DNA of 64,000 nt from Pantoea rwandensis (GTDB lineage Bacteria > Pseudomonadota > Gammaproteobacteria > Enterobacterales > Enterobacteriaceae). This document shows, piece by piece, positions 19,620 through 28,335 of the stretch. Under the pieces are notes generated by a model. It was not told where the DNA came from, ran no database searches, and was given only the letters and a program-made list of their open reading frames with translations. The position numbers and the translations under genes were made by a program. The first letter of the stretch is position 1. Every line of letters starts with the position of its first letter. Location of the stretch: the NCBI RefSeq assembly GCF_000759475.1, contig NZ_CP009454.1:558001-622000 (forward strand), written 5' to 3'.

Positions 19620-20626
19620 GGTTTTCAGCCGAGCGGCCAGGGATCAGCCACGCAAGCTCCGAACGAGAGAATCACTTTATGTATCATCTTCGTGTGCCGC
19701 AAACGGCGGAAGAACTGGATACTTATTATCAGTTCCGCTGGGAAATGTTACGTAAGCCACTGCGTCAGCCGCAGGGCTCTGAGCGTGATGCCTGGGATGC
19801 GCTGGCGCATCATCAGATGGTGGTCGATGAGCAGGGCGATCCTGTTGCGGTTGGCCGTCTCTATATCAATGCGGAAAACGAAGCGGCCATCCGCTTCCTG
19901 GCCGTACACCCTTCAGTGCAGGGCAAAGGATTAGGGACGCTGGTGGCGATGACGCTGGAATCCGTTGCGCGTCAGGAAGGGGCGAAGCGTGTGACCTGTA
20001 GCGCGCGTGAAGACGCCGTGGAGTTCTTCGCCAAGCTGGGCTATGTCAATCAGGGTGAAATCACCGCGCCACAAACCACGCCGGTGCGCCATTTCCTGAT
20101 GATCAAACCGGTGGTGACACTGGATGATATCCTGCACCGCGCTGACTGGTGTGGTCAGTTGCAGCAGGCCTGGTACGAGCATATTCCGCTCAGTGAGAAA
20201 ATGGGCGTGCGCATTCTGCAATATACCGGGCAGAAGTTCGTTACTACCATGCCAGAAACCGGCAACCAGAACCCGCACCACACGTTATTCGCTGGCAGCT
20301 TGTTCTCACTGGCTACGCTCACAGGCTGGGGGCTGATTTGGCTATTACTGCGCGAGCGGCATCTCGGCGGCACTATCATCCTTGCCGATGCTCATATTCG
20401 TTACAGTAAGCCCATTAGTGGACGTCCGGGTGCGATTGCCGACCTGGGATCACTGAGTGGCGACCTTGACCGTCTGGCGCGTGGTCGTAAAGCGCGCGTG
20501 CAGATGGAAGTGGAACTGTTTGGTGATGATGAGCTGGGTGCGGTGTTTGAAGGGGTTTATATCGTACTGCCAGCCGATGCAGATGGTGCATTAGAAGAGG
20601 GTGGCTCGGGTGCACGCATTAATTAA
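19616..20626 (+). CDS. fabY: fatty acid biosynthesis protein FabY (YiiD)
   Basis: This two-domain protein has an N-terminal GNAT acetyltransferase fold ([26 protein letters not shown], the acetyl-CoA loop) and a C-terminal thioesterase/hot-dog domain ([27 protein letters not shown]). E. coli FabY can supply acetoacetyl-ACP to start fatty acid synthesis. The frame starts at GTG 19616, overlapping dtd, and gives a short N-terminal extension like that of E. coli. An ATG at 19679 (MYHLRVPQT) starts exactly at the conserved region and is a fair alternative. The end overlaps a small minus-strand ORF. Confidence 0.93.
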   Translation: MRFSAERPGISHASSERENHFMYHLRVPQTAEELDTYYQFRWEMLRKPLRQPQGSERDAWDALAHHQMVVDEQGDPVAVGRLYINAENEAAIRFLAVHPSVQGKGLGTLVAMTLESVARQEGAKRVTCSAREDAVEFFAKLGYVNQGEITAPQTTPVRHFLMIKPVVTLDDILHRADWCGQLQQAWYEHIPLSEKMGVRILQYTGQKFVTTMPETGNQNPHHTLFAGSLFSLATLTGWGLIWLLLRERHLGGTIILADAHIRYSKPISGRPGAIADLGSLSGDLDRLARGRKARVQMEVELFGDDELGAVFEGVYIVLPADADGALEEGGSGARIN

Positions 20627-20736
20627 TGCGTGCAGATTACGTTGTAGCCATCTTCAACCTCAATCGGTAGCAGCGTGAAGAATGGCGCATCGGTGAGCGA
20701 CAGGGTGTCGCTACTGATACGCGGCATTCCTCGCAC
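20623..20736 (-). CDS. small ORF downstream of yicH
   Basis: This is a 37-codon frame on the yicH strand, 19 bases after the yicH stop. It starts at GTG 20736 with AAAAGG suitably spaced upstream, and an ATG occurs three codons later at 20727. The product (from the [22 protein letters not shown]..) is acidic and soluble with no membrane segment. Its stop overlaps the end of the convergent fabY gene. Codon choice looks coding, but the frame is very short and I recognise no family. Confidence 0.35.
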   Translation of the reverse strand: MRGMPRISSDTLSLTDAPFFTLLPIEVEDGYNVICTH

Positions 20737-20755
20737 CGCTGCCTTTTCTGAAAAC

Positions 20756-22435
20756 CTATTGAACCTGACCCGCATGCATCGTCTGCTGCACCGATTGCGT
20801 ATCGGTGGTCACTGACACATTCCCCTCAACGCTTTGGCGCAATGGCGCGGCAGCACTCAATGAACCTTTCACCTGCAGCAAAAGATTACTGTTGCCGCTA
20901 AGAGGCAATGCAGGCCAGCCCCAGTTTTGCAACACATTGGCTGGCACCGCCTGACCTTTGAGATTCAGTGTCAATGGGCGCTGTGCATCCTGCCCAACGC
21001 TCGCGGTGCCCTCCAGCAAACCATTGCCGTTAAAGGCGCTCATTTCTGTCACCTGAATTTGCTGATCGTTAGCATTAAAGGCAATGGAAGGATGGCGCAG
21101 ATCGGTGCGATTAAACGTTGCTTCCGCCGCGTTAAAGCTCGCTTTACCGCCCCAGATTCCCCACTGATGCTGGCGTGCCAGTAGCAGGTTATCGGCGTTA
21201 CCATCCAGCGCGGTCATCTGGAATGGGAAAGCAGGGTTGATGTCGATCACCAGATTTCGATTGGCCGTAGCGTGTGTCACCAGCACGCTATCCAGCCATG
21301 ATGGCAATGCTTGCTGCCAGCGATCGCGCCAGTTCTGCGGTAAGGTATATTCCAGCCCGGCAATAGCTAAATCATTCAGCGTCAGGCGTTTATCGCTGCG
21401 CGTCCAGTTGCCGCTGGCACGGATCACGCCATTGGCCCAACGTGAACTGAACTGGGCCAACTCAATGCCCTGCGCCGAGAAGTTGGCATTCACAATCGGA
21501 TCGTTAAGCTCAAAGCCACCATTAATGAAGTTACCGGCATTCATCGACAGTGAGCCATCATCGCTTTGCCAGTCATCTCCACGCAGCGTGATGTTCTTCA
21601 GGGTTAAATCGAGGTCGGTGACAGCCCAATCCGGCCCTTGCAGTCGCGCATCGGTCATATCCAGGCGATTGATGCTCACTGACGGCACGTCGCGCAGCGG
21701 ATTGAGGAAATCACTCAGATTTTGATGGGTCTGCAGGCGGATATCATTAAGACGTAGCTGATCAATCTTCCAGTTACCCTGCGTGTCGCGCTCGGCGTTG
21801 CCGGTCATCGAACCACGCGCGAGATCGGCCCCAATATTGCTGAATATCATGCGGTGCTGCTTCACACTTCCCTGCAGCAGCACATTGTTGCCCGGAACAC
21901 CATTCAGCGTCAGCTTGCCCGCACTCATCTGGAACTGTGCATCGCTGCCCAGCATATCCGTCGGGGTCGGTTTCCACGGGATAATTCCGCCATTAACCCG
22001 TTCAGCGATCATCGGCAGCATGCTGTGCGGGCTATCAATGCGCACGTTATTCAGTTGCAGGCGATTGGCCTGGATAGGCAGCGTGGTATCGGGCGTCTGA
22101 TTCGCGAGGTTAATCTCGCCATCACGCACGTCGATGCTATCAAAATGCAGCCAGTCACTGAATTGCACCAGTGCCAGTCCGAGGTCGACGCGCTTGGCCA
22201 CCAACACCGCTGGCTGACCATCGTGCCCAAAGCTGAAATCATCCAGCATGATGTGCGAGGGAGAAGAGAAGTTATGCTCAATCTTGCTGAGGGAGAGATG
22301 CCAGGCGGTCTTGTCACTTACCCAACGGCTAAACCAACCTGCGCCCCACTGTGTCTGCAGCAAGACATACAGGACAACCAGCCCCAGCAGAATCAGCAGC
22401 AGTAAGGTAAGGAAAAACTTGCCTAAAAATTTCAT
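20756..22435 (-). CDS. yicH: AsmA-family protein YicH
   Basis: This protein of about 559 residues has a single N-terminal membrane anchor (FLTLLLLILLGLVVLYVLLQTQWG) and a long periplasmic beta-rich region. It belongs to the AsmA-like group implicated in phospholipid transport to the outer membrane. It aligns with E. coli YicH throughout (PSHIMLDDFSFGHDGQPAVLVAK..., RLQGPDWAVTDLDLTLKN..., GLEYTLPQNWRDRW). The start chosen (22435, MKFLGKFF) equals the E. coli start. An ATG at 22444 adds three residues. It lies downstream of xanP on the same strand. Confidence 0.93.
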   Translation of the reverse strand: MKFLGKFFLTLLLLILLGLVVLYVLLQTQWGAGWFSRWVSDKTAWHLSLSKIEHNFSSPSHIMLDDFSFGHDGQPAVLVAKRVDLGLALVQFSDWLHFDSIDVRDGEINLANQTPDTTLPIQANRLQLNNVRIDSPHSMLPMIAERVNGGIIPWKPTPTDMLGSDAQFQMSAGKLTLNGVPGNNVLLQGSVKQHRMIFSNIGADLARGSMTGNAERDTQGNWKIDQLRLNDIRLQTHQNLSDFLNPLRDVPSVSINRLDMTDARLQGPDWAVTDLDLTLKNITLRGDDWQSDDGSLSMNAGNFINGGFELNDPIVNANFSAQGIELAQFSSRWANGVIRASGNWTRSDKRLTLNDLAIAGLEYTLPQNWRDRWQQALPSWLDSVLVTHATANRNLVIDINPAFPFQMTALDGNADNLLLARQHQWGIWGGKASFNAAEATFNRTDLRHPSIAFNANDQQIQVTEMSAFNGNGLLEGTASVGQDAQRPLTLNLKGQAVPANVLQNWGWPALPLSGNSNLLLQVKGSLSAAAPLRQSVEGNVSVTTDTQSVQQTMHAGQVQ

Positions 22436-22532
22436 CGCATCCATCCATCCCGATATTTATCCGGTAAGAGGTTGTTATGCCTGAATTACCGTTACAGCTC
22501 AACAGCCTGGATGTAAAAGCGGATAAATAACA

Positions 22533-22550
22533 GGCAGGCCGCAGCCTGCC
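22533..22550 (-). terminator. weak hairpin after xanP
   Basis: GGCAGGC/GCCTGCC (22533-22539 and 22544-22550) is followed on the minus strand by TGTTATTTAT. The stem is strong but the T tract is interrupted, so it is probably a partial terminator between xanP and yicH. Confidence 0.5.
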
Positions 22551-22557
22551 TTAAGGA

Positions 22558-23934
22558 TTACTTTTCCTGTGGAAAGACGAGGTTAAGCACGATTGCGGTG
22601 ATACCACCGGCAGCAATGCCTGAGGAGAGCAGGGTTTTCAGCCAGTCCGGGGCGAATTGCAGAATCAGCGGTTGCTGTGAAACACCCAGGCCAACGGCCA
22701 GCGACAGTGCGATGATCATAATGGCGCGGCGGTTCAGCGGCTCGCGCGAAACGATGCGTACACCCGATGCCGCAATCGTGCCAAACATCACGATGGTGGC
22801 TCCACCCAGCACTGGCTCAGGAATGTGCTGCACAAAACCACTCACCGCCGGGAACAGGCCGAGCACAATCAGCATCAGCGCCACGACAAAACCCACATAA
22901 CGGCTGGCAACGCCGGTCAGCTGAATCACGCCGTTGTTCTGCCCGAAGCAGGAGTTCGGAAACGTATTGAACAATGCGGATACAAATGAGTTGAGGCCGT
23001 TAGCCAGCACGCCGCCTTTCAAGCGCTTTATATACAGCGGACCACTCACCGGTTGTTCTGACACATCCGAGGTGGCAGTAATATCGCCAATGGTTTCCAG
23101 TGAGGTCACCATAAACACCAGCATCAGCGGGATCAACAGGTTCCAGTCAAAACCGAGGCCGTAATATAGCGGTGTTGGCACCGCCACCAGTGGTTGATCG
23201 GCGGGCGCGCTGGTGGCAGGTAACATATCCAGCGCCCATGCCAATCCGTAACCGACAGCCATGGCGATCACCAGTGAGGCCACACGCAGGTAGGGATTGC
23301 GCTGACGGTTAAGCAGGATAATCACCACTAATACCGCGCCAGCCAGCAGCAGATTTTTTGGCGCGCCGAAAGAGTGATCGCTCATTGCCGCGAAGCCGCC
23401 GCCAATCGAGGTCAGGCCAACCTGAATCAGTGACAGGCCAATAATCATCACCACAATGCCGGAAACCAGCGGTGTAATAATACGACGAGCCAGATGCAGG
23501 ACGCGTGACAGCACCATTTCGGTACAGGAGGCCACCATCAACGTACCGAACAGCGCGGCCATCATGGTCGGGACATCGGCACCGCCATTTTTCAGCGCCA
23601 TGCCGCCCATAATCAGCGGTGTCACAAAGTTAAAGCTGGTGCCTTGAATCGACAGTAAACCAGAACCGACTGGTCCCCAGGTTTTGATTTGCAGGATTGA
23701 AGCCACACCCGATGCAAACAGCGACATGCTGATAATGTGTTGCGTATCCTGAGCCGGTAAACCCAGCGCCTGGCAAATCAATAGCGCAGGAGTGATGACC
23801 GCGACAAACATCGCCAGCAGATGCTGACAGGCCGCAAAGAGGGTTTGCGGTAGCGGTGGACGGTCTTCGAGGCGGTAAATCAGTTCACTCTGTGGACGGG
23901 CTGACTGATGAGATTCAGCAGTATTAACGGACAT
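22558..23934 (-). CDS. xanP: xanthine permease XanP (NCS2/NAT family)
   Basis: This proton-driven inner membrane transporter for xanthine is nearly identical to E. coli XanP over most of its length. The NAT signature is seen in [27 protein letters not shown], together with [17 protein letters not shown] and the conserved [15 protein letters not shown] segment after the N-terminus. About 12-14 membrane segments are visible in 458 residues. The start at 23934 ([11 protein letters not shown]) matches the family. The longer frame adds 23 unsupported residues. Confidence 0.96.
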   Translation of the reverse strand: MSVNTAESHQSARPQSELIYRLEDRPPLPQTLFAACQHLLAMFVAVITPALLICQALGLPAQDTQHIISMSLFASGVASILQIKTWGPVGSGLLSIQGTSFNFVTPLIMGGMALKNGGADVPTMMAALFGTLMVASCTEMVLSRVLHLARRIITPLVSGIVVMIIGLSLIQVGLTSIGGGFAAMSDHSFGAPKNLLLAGAVLVVIILLNRQRNPYLRVASLVIAMAVGYGLAWALDMLPATSAPADQPLVAVPTPLYYGLGFDWNLLIPLMLVFMVTSLETIGDITATSDVSEQPVSGPLYIKRLKGGVLANGLNSFVSALFNTFPNSCFGQNNGVIQLTGVASRYVGFVVALMLIVLGLFPAVSGFVQHIPEPVLGGATIVMFGTIAASGVRIVSREPLNRRAIMIIALSLAVGLGVSQQPLILQFAPDWLKTLLSSGIAAGGITAIVLNLVFPQEK

Positions 23935-24026
23935 GGTGCGCGTTCTCAATGACAACAAAGGGGCGATTTTAAACGGTTGCGGTGTGAAAGCAATCGTTTG
24001 CAATGCCCCTTTTCACTTGCATTGAT

Positions 24027-24962
24027 TTAAAGCGTAAACACGGTACGACTACGGCTATCATCTTCCTGCCAGGCCTGAGCCACTTCACTCAACGGACGCA
24101 TCTGGAAAGCGACCGAAAAATCACTCTCTGCCGCGGCATTCAACATTTCGCTGATACAGGCAATCAGCTCCGCATCGGATACGCTACCCAGCCCGCTGCC
24201 CATTAATGTCAGACCGGATGAGCGCAACAGCTTGCTGTGCAGGGTGATCTCCTGGCCACTCAGCGAGCCGATTTGCACGAAGCGCACCGCTTTCTCTCCC
24301 CCCGCGACAGCCGCCTGCATGATATCAAGTGCACTCTGGCCCCACAGGTAATCCAGCACGATATCGATGCCTTCTTTCATCAGTGCAGGCAGTGCGCCGG
24401 GCAACTCATCCAGCGTCAGGGTGATGTCCGCGCCTTGGGCACGCAATTGATCCAGTACTTCACGATTGCGTCCGGTGGCGATGATTTTGCCTGCGCCAAG
24501 ATGGCGAGCTATTCGCACTGCTAATCCACCTGAGGTGCCGGTGGCGCCATTGATCAACACGGTTTCACCCGGCTGCAACTGCGCCCGGCGCGTCAACGCT
24601 GCCCAGGAGGACATGCCCGGATTGGCGATGGCGGCAGCCAGCACCGGATCGAGCGAAGCGGGCAATGGCACAATGGCCGCGGCGGGAACCTGCGTTCTTT
24701 CCGCCATGCTGCCCCAGGGCGCATTAAAGGCGAGAAAATAGACCGGATCGCCATTGCTGAGCGTACCGGTACCGTCAATGCCGGTGATAAAAGGATAATG
24801 TGTGGTGGCGCTGTAGTGTTTGCCAGAAGCGCGTGCCTTCGCCAGTTGACTGACGGCAGCCGCTTTAACGCTGACAACCACATGCTGTTCATCGGCTTGT
24901 GGCTCGGGAAAATCACCGTAAACCGGCTGTTCGCCCGCTGTGGAAACGATAGCTGCTTTCAT
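24027..24962 (-). CDS. zinc-free MDR family oxidoreductase (quinone reductase-like)
   Basis: This 311-residue medium-chain dehydrogenase/reductase has an N-terminal GroES-like domain (KAAIVSTAGEQPVYGDFPEP) and a Rossmann NADPH-binding segment (LINGATGTSGGLAVRIARHLGAGKIIATGRN, about residue 135). The catalytic zinc ligands of alcohol dehydrogenases are absent, so it is probably an NADPH-dependent quinone or enone reductase. The substrate cannot be read from sequence. GGAG is placed before the ATG at 24962. It is divergent from a MarR regulator whose paired operators lie between and inside the two genes, so it is the likely regulated target. Confidence 0.85.
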   Translation of the reverse strand: MKAAIVSTAGEQPVYGDFPEPQADEQHVVVSVKAAAVSQLAKARASGKHYSATTHYPFITGIDGTGTLSNGDPVYFLAFNAPWGSMAERTQVPAAAIVPLPASLDPVLAAAIANPGMSSWAALTRRAQLQPGETVLINGATGTSGGLAVRIARHLGAGKIIATGRNREVLDQLRAQGADITLTLDELPGALPALMKEGIDIVLDYLWGQSALDIMQAAVAGGEKAVRFVQIGSLSGQEITLHSKLLRSSGLTLMGSGLGSVSDAELIACISEMLNAAAESDFSVAFQMRPLSEVAQAWQEDDSRSRTVFTL

Positions 24963-24987
24963 GCTTTCTCCTTCAGATAATCGGAAA

Positions 24988-25010
24988 TTATGTGTAATAT
25001 GCACACATTA
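24988..25010. promoter_or_regulatory. candidate MarR operator 1
   Basis: TTATGTGTAATATGCACAC is a near dyad (TGTG-N7-CACA, 24991-25005) in the divergent promoter region of the oxidoreductase and MarR genes. A second copy in inverted orientation is at 25038-25060. Confidence 0.65.
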
Positions 25011-25032
25011 GTTCTGCCTCGGGATAACGTCA

Positions 25033-25509
25033 ATGAAAAGTGTGCAAAATACACATAATAATGCAGAGTTCGACGATCTGCATAATGCGCTGCTGATGAT
25101 TGTGGGTACTTTTAATCGCCCGCAACGTGATGAATTACTAATAAAAGAGTCCAATATTCAACTCGATCGTGCGTTATTTCCGCTGCTGATCCAGATTGGC
25201 CGCTTTGGACCGATTGGCGTGGTGGAACTGGCAGAGCGCGCCGGACGCGATTACACCACCGTGAGCCGTCAGGTGGCAAAACTGGAAGAGCTGGGGTTAG
25301 CGCAACGGCAGAAAAATGCCAAAGACAAACGCGTCAACGAAGCAGTCATTACCGTCACTGGCAAAGCGATGACGGATAAAATCGATGCCGCACGGGCGCA
25401 GATTTATCAGCATCTGTTTGAGAACTGGCAGGATAGCGAGCGCACCGAGCTGGCGCGTCTGTTGCAGAAATTTGTCGGAGATTTTATGGCGATCGATCGT
25501 AGCGAGTAA
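25033..25509 (+). CDS. MarR family transcriptional regulator
   Basis: This 158-residue winged-helix regulator has a core HTH at about residues 60-85 (VVELAERAGRDYTTVSRQVAKLEELGLAQR) and a wing at KNAKDKRVNEAVITVT. MarR proteins bind palindromes as dimers and usually release DNA on binding phenolic or oxidant ligands. The divergent oxidoreductase and the two operator-like sequences suggest local repression and autorepression. The ligand is unknown. Confidence 0.88.
   Translation: MKSVQNTHNNAEFDDLHNALLMIVGTFNRPQRDELLIKESNIQLDRALFPLLIQIGRFGPIGVVELAERAGRDYTTVSRQVAKLEELGLAQRQKNAKDKRVNEAVITVTGKAMTDKIDAARAQIYQHLFENWQDSERTELARLLQKFVGDFMAIDRSE
25038..25060. promoter_or_regulatory. candidate MarR operator 2, inside the regulator's first codons
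   Basis: AGTGTGCAAAATACACATAA carries the same dyad TGTG-N7-CACA (25041-25055) as operator 1, in inverted orientation 50 bases away. It overlaps codons 2-10 of the MarR gene, so bound repressor would block elongation or initiation of its own transcript. Confidence 0.6.
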
Positions 25510-25561
25510 GGGCGGGCATCGTGTCGTTTTGGCTCTTCAACACGCCGCCTTTTGCCCACTT

Positions 25562-27640
25562 TTAAGCGTTGCTGTAGCGCTCGGTCTCTGGCAACCAGCG
25601 TTCAATCAACGCCTGAGCCTGCTCTGGATAGTGCTGGTGGATATGGCGTGCCACGCGTTGCACTTCCGGGATCATGCCCTGATCGCGCAGTAAGTCTGCG
25701 ACCTTAAACTCTGCATTACCGGTCTGACGCGTACCCAGTAATTCACCGGGACCGCGAATTTCCAGGTCGTGCTGAGCGATGACGAAGCCATCGTTGCTGT
25801 CGCGCAGTACCTGCAAACGCTTCTGCGCGGTTTTGCTGAGCGGCGCTTTGTACAGCAGCACGCAATGCGAGGCGACTGCACCACGGCCCACGCGGCCACG
25901 CAGCTGATGCAGCTGAGCCAGGCCCAAACGTTCCGGGTTTTCGATGATCATCAGGCTGGCGTTGGGCACGTCTACCCCGACTTCAATCACCGTCGTTGCG
26001 ACCAGTAACTGAATCTCGTTGGCTTTGAAGGCCGCCATCACCGCCTGTTTCTCTGCCGGTTTCATGCGGCCATGCACCAGCCCAACCTGCAAGCCAGGCA
26101 GCGCGAGTTTCAACTCTTCCCAGGTGGCTTCCGCCGCTTGTGCTTCCAGTACATCTGACTCTTCAATCAGCGTACAGACCCAGTAAGCCTGGCGACCTTC
26201 ATGGCAGGCGTTTTTCACCCGCTCAATAATATCGCCGCGGCGACTGTCAGGAATGGCCACCGTGGTGACCGGTGTGCGGCCAGGCGGTAATTCGTCGATG
26301 GTGGAGGTGTCGAGATCGGCATAGGCGGTCATCGCCAGGGTACGCGGAATCGGTGTGGCGGTCATAATCAGCTGATGCGGATGGAAACCCTGCTCTTCAC
26401 CTTTTTCCCACAGCGCAAGCCGTTGATGAACGCCGAAGCGGTGTTGCTCATCAATGATCACCAGCGCCATGCCGTTGTATTTCACCTGTTCCTGGAACAG
26501 CGCATGCGTGCCGACCACCATCGCTACCTGCCCGCTGGCAATCGCTTCCTGCTGGGCTTCACGTGCTTTGCCTTTTTGCTTACCAGCCAGCCAACCCACT
26601 TCAATACCCAGCGGCGCAAACCACTGGCGGAAATTGTTGGCATGCTGCTCGGCCAGCAGTTCAGTCGGCGCCATCAGCGCCACCTGTTTGCCATGCGCGA
26701 TGACATCAAGCGCCGCCAGCGCAGCGACCAGCGTTTTGCCCGATCCGACATCACCCTGCACCAGACGCATCATCGGGAAGTCGTTGGCTAAATCGCGCTC
26801 GATCTCCTCAACCACGCGTTTTTGCGCACCGGTGGGTGAGAAGGGCAGCGCGGCCAGCAATTGATTCACCAGATTATGCTTAGCAGGCATCGGCAACGCA
26901 TGATGACGTTGAGCACCGGCACGAACCGCCAGCATGCTGAGGTTGTGCGCCAGCAGCTCTTCAAGGATTAAGCGCTTTTGTGCGGGATGGCGACCAGTTT
27001 CCAGTTCGCTCAGACGTAAATCGGGCGGCGGACGATGCAGCGTGCGCAGGGCATCCGGCAAACTCATCAAGCCACCGCTCAGTTCTGACGGCAGCAATTC
27101 GGCAATCGGGCAGCTTTCCAGCAACGTCAGCGCTTGATCGGTGAGATTGCGCAGCGTGGCCTGACGAATGCCTTCAGTGGTGGGATAGACCGGTGTCAGG
27201 GTTTCCTGTAGCTCGACGCCGCCCTGTTCGCCCTGCACGCGATACTCGGGATGAATAATTTCAGCACCGCGCTGGCCACGTTTGATTTCGCCATAAGCGG
27301 TGACGCGGCGGCCTGGCGCCAGACTGTTTTTCATCCCGGCATTGAAATTGAAGAAGCGCATGGTCAGCATGCCGCTGCCATCACTGATCTGGCACACCAG
27401 CATGCGGCGGCGGCCAAACGTGATCTCACTGTGCAGCACTTCACCTTCCACCGTGGACCAGACGCCCGGCAGCAGGTCATTAATCTTGTAGAGTTGGGTG
27501 CGATCTTCGTAGCGCAGCGGCAGATGCAGCAGCAAATCCTGAATGGTGAACAGGCTGAGTTTAGCCAGTTTTCCCGCCTGACTGGCGCCGACGCCGGTCA
27601 GGGTACTGAGCGGTATGGCATCCAGCAGACGACCTTTCAT
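25562..27640 (-). CDS. recG: ATP-dependent DNA helicase RecG
   Basis: This helicase remodels stalled replication forks, R-loops and Holliday junctions. The 692 residues comprise the N-terminal wedge/OB domain (LPLRYEDRT, FGRRRMLVCQISDGSG), the helicase domain with Walker A QGDVGSGKTLVA, the DEQHR box and motif III MTATPIPRTLA, and motifs IV-VI (LVATTVIEVGVDVPNA, QLRGRVGRG). The C-terminal TRG-like region is present. Its start overlaps the trmH stop by four bases. It is the last gene of gmk-rpoZ-spoT-trmH-recG. Confidence 0.98.
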   Translation of the reverse strand: MKGRLLDAIPLSTLTGVGASQAGKLAKLSLFTIQDLLLHLPLRYEDRTQLYKINDLLPGVWSTVEGEVLHSEITFGRRRMLVCQISDGSGMLTMRFFNFNAGMKNSLAPGRRVTAYGEIKRGQRGAEIIHPEYRVQGEQGGVELQETLTPVYPTTEGIRQATLRNLTDQALTLLESCPIAELLPSELSGGLMSLPDALRTLHRPPPDLRLSELETGRHPAQKRLILEELLAHNLSMLAVRAGAQRHHALPMPAKHNLVNQLLAALPFSPTGAQKRVVEEIERDLANDFPMMRLVQGDVGSGKTLVAALAALDVIAHGKQVALMAPTELLAEQHANNFRQWFAPLGIEVGWLAGKQKGKAREAQQEAIASGQVAMVVGTHALFQEQVKYNGMALVIIDEQHRFGVHQRLALWEKGEEQGFHPHQLIMTATPIPRTLAMTAYADLDTSTIDELPPGRTPVTTVAIPDSRRGDIIERVKNACHEGRQAYWVCTLIEESDVLEAQAAEATWEELKLALPGLQVGLVHGRMKPAEKQAVMAAFKANEIQLLVATTVIEVGVDVPNASLMIIENPERLGLAQLHQLRGRVGRGAVASHCVLLYKAPLSKTAQKRLQVLRDSNDGFVIAQHDLEIRGPGELLGTRQTGNAEFKVADLLRDQGMIPEVQRVARHIHQHYPEQAQALIERWLPETERYSNA

Positions 27641-28332
27641 TTTTTACCTGTGGATTGCATGGTGGCCCACCAGTCGGCATCGGCTTCCACCTCGCCCTGG
27701 GCGTTGATATGCGGATAAGGCAGACCTTTTTGCTTCGCCACGCGCGCAAGCACAGGATAACCGCCTTCAAACAGCAAACGCTGCTGTTCATCGGCATCAA
27801 GCAGGCTGTGCTGACGTTTGTACATGCCCGCGTTCTGCCGTTGACGCTGCGCTTCATACAGAATCAGCGCGGAGGCAACGGACACGTTGAGCGACTGCAC
27901 CATGCCGACCATGGGCACAATGATGTCCTGATCGGCGAGCGCCAGCGCTTCAGCGGTGATGCCGGTTTTTTCCTGCCCCATCAGAATGCAGGTTGGTTTG
28001 GTGTAATCAATCTCGCGGAAATCCACCGCATTGGCCGACAGATTGGTGGCCAGCACCTGCATGCCTTGATCTTTCAGGTGACGCACGGCTTCCGCGATAT
28101 GACGATGCGTCTGCACTTTCACCCAACTGTTGCTGCCCGCTGAAGCGGATACCATGGTGCGCATGCGCACGCTAGGCCAGACGGCGTGCACTTCATGGAT
28201 GCCGACCGCGTCAGCAGTACGAATCACCGCCGAGACATTATGCGGCTTATGGACCTGCTCCATGCAGACGGTGAGGTCGTGCTGGCGCATGGCCAGCATT
28301 TCCTGGATACGAGCAAAACGTTGAGCGTTCAT
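27637..28332 (-). CDS. trmH: tRNA (guanosine(18)-2'-O)-methyltransferase TrmH (SpoU)
   Basis: This SPOUT methyltransferase modifies G18 in the D-loop of tRNAs. It has N-terminal MEQVHKPHNVSAVIRTADAVGVHE-type motif 1, motif 2 CILMGQEKTGI and motif 3 PMVGMVQSLNVSVASALILYEA, which together form the trefoil knot that binds S-adenosylmethionine. The length of 231 residues compares with 229 in E. coli. It sits between spoT and recG with a 3-base gap and a 4-base overlap respectively. Confidence 0.97.
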   Translation of the reverse strand: MNAQRFARIQEMLAMRQHDLTVCMEQVHKPHNVSAVIRTADAVGIHEVHAVWPSVRMRTMVSASAGSNSWVKVQTHRHIAEAVRHLKDQGMQVLATNLSANAVDFREIDYTKPTCILMGQEKTGITAEALALADQDIIVPMVGMVQSLNVSVASALILYEAQRQRQNAGMYKRQHSLLDADEQQRLLFEGGYPVLARVAKQKGLPYPHINAQGEVEADADWWATMQSTGKK

Positions 28333-28335
28333 GCA

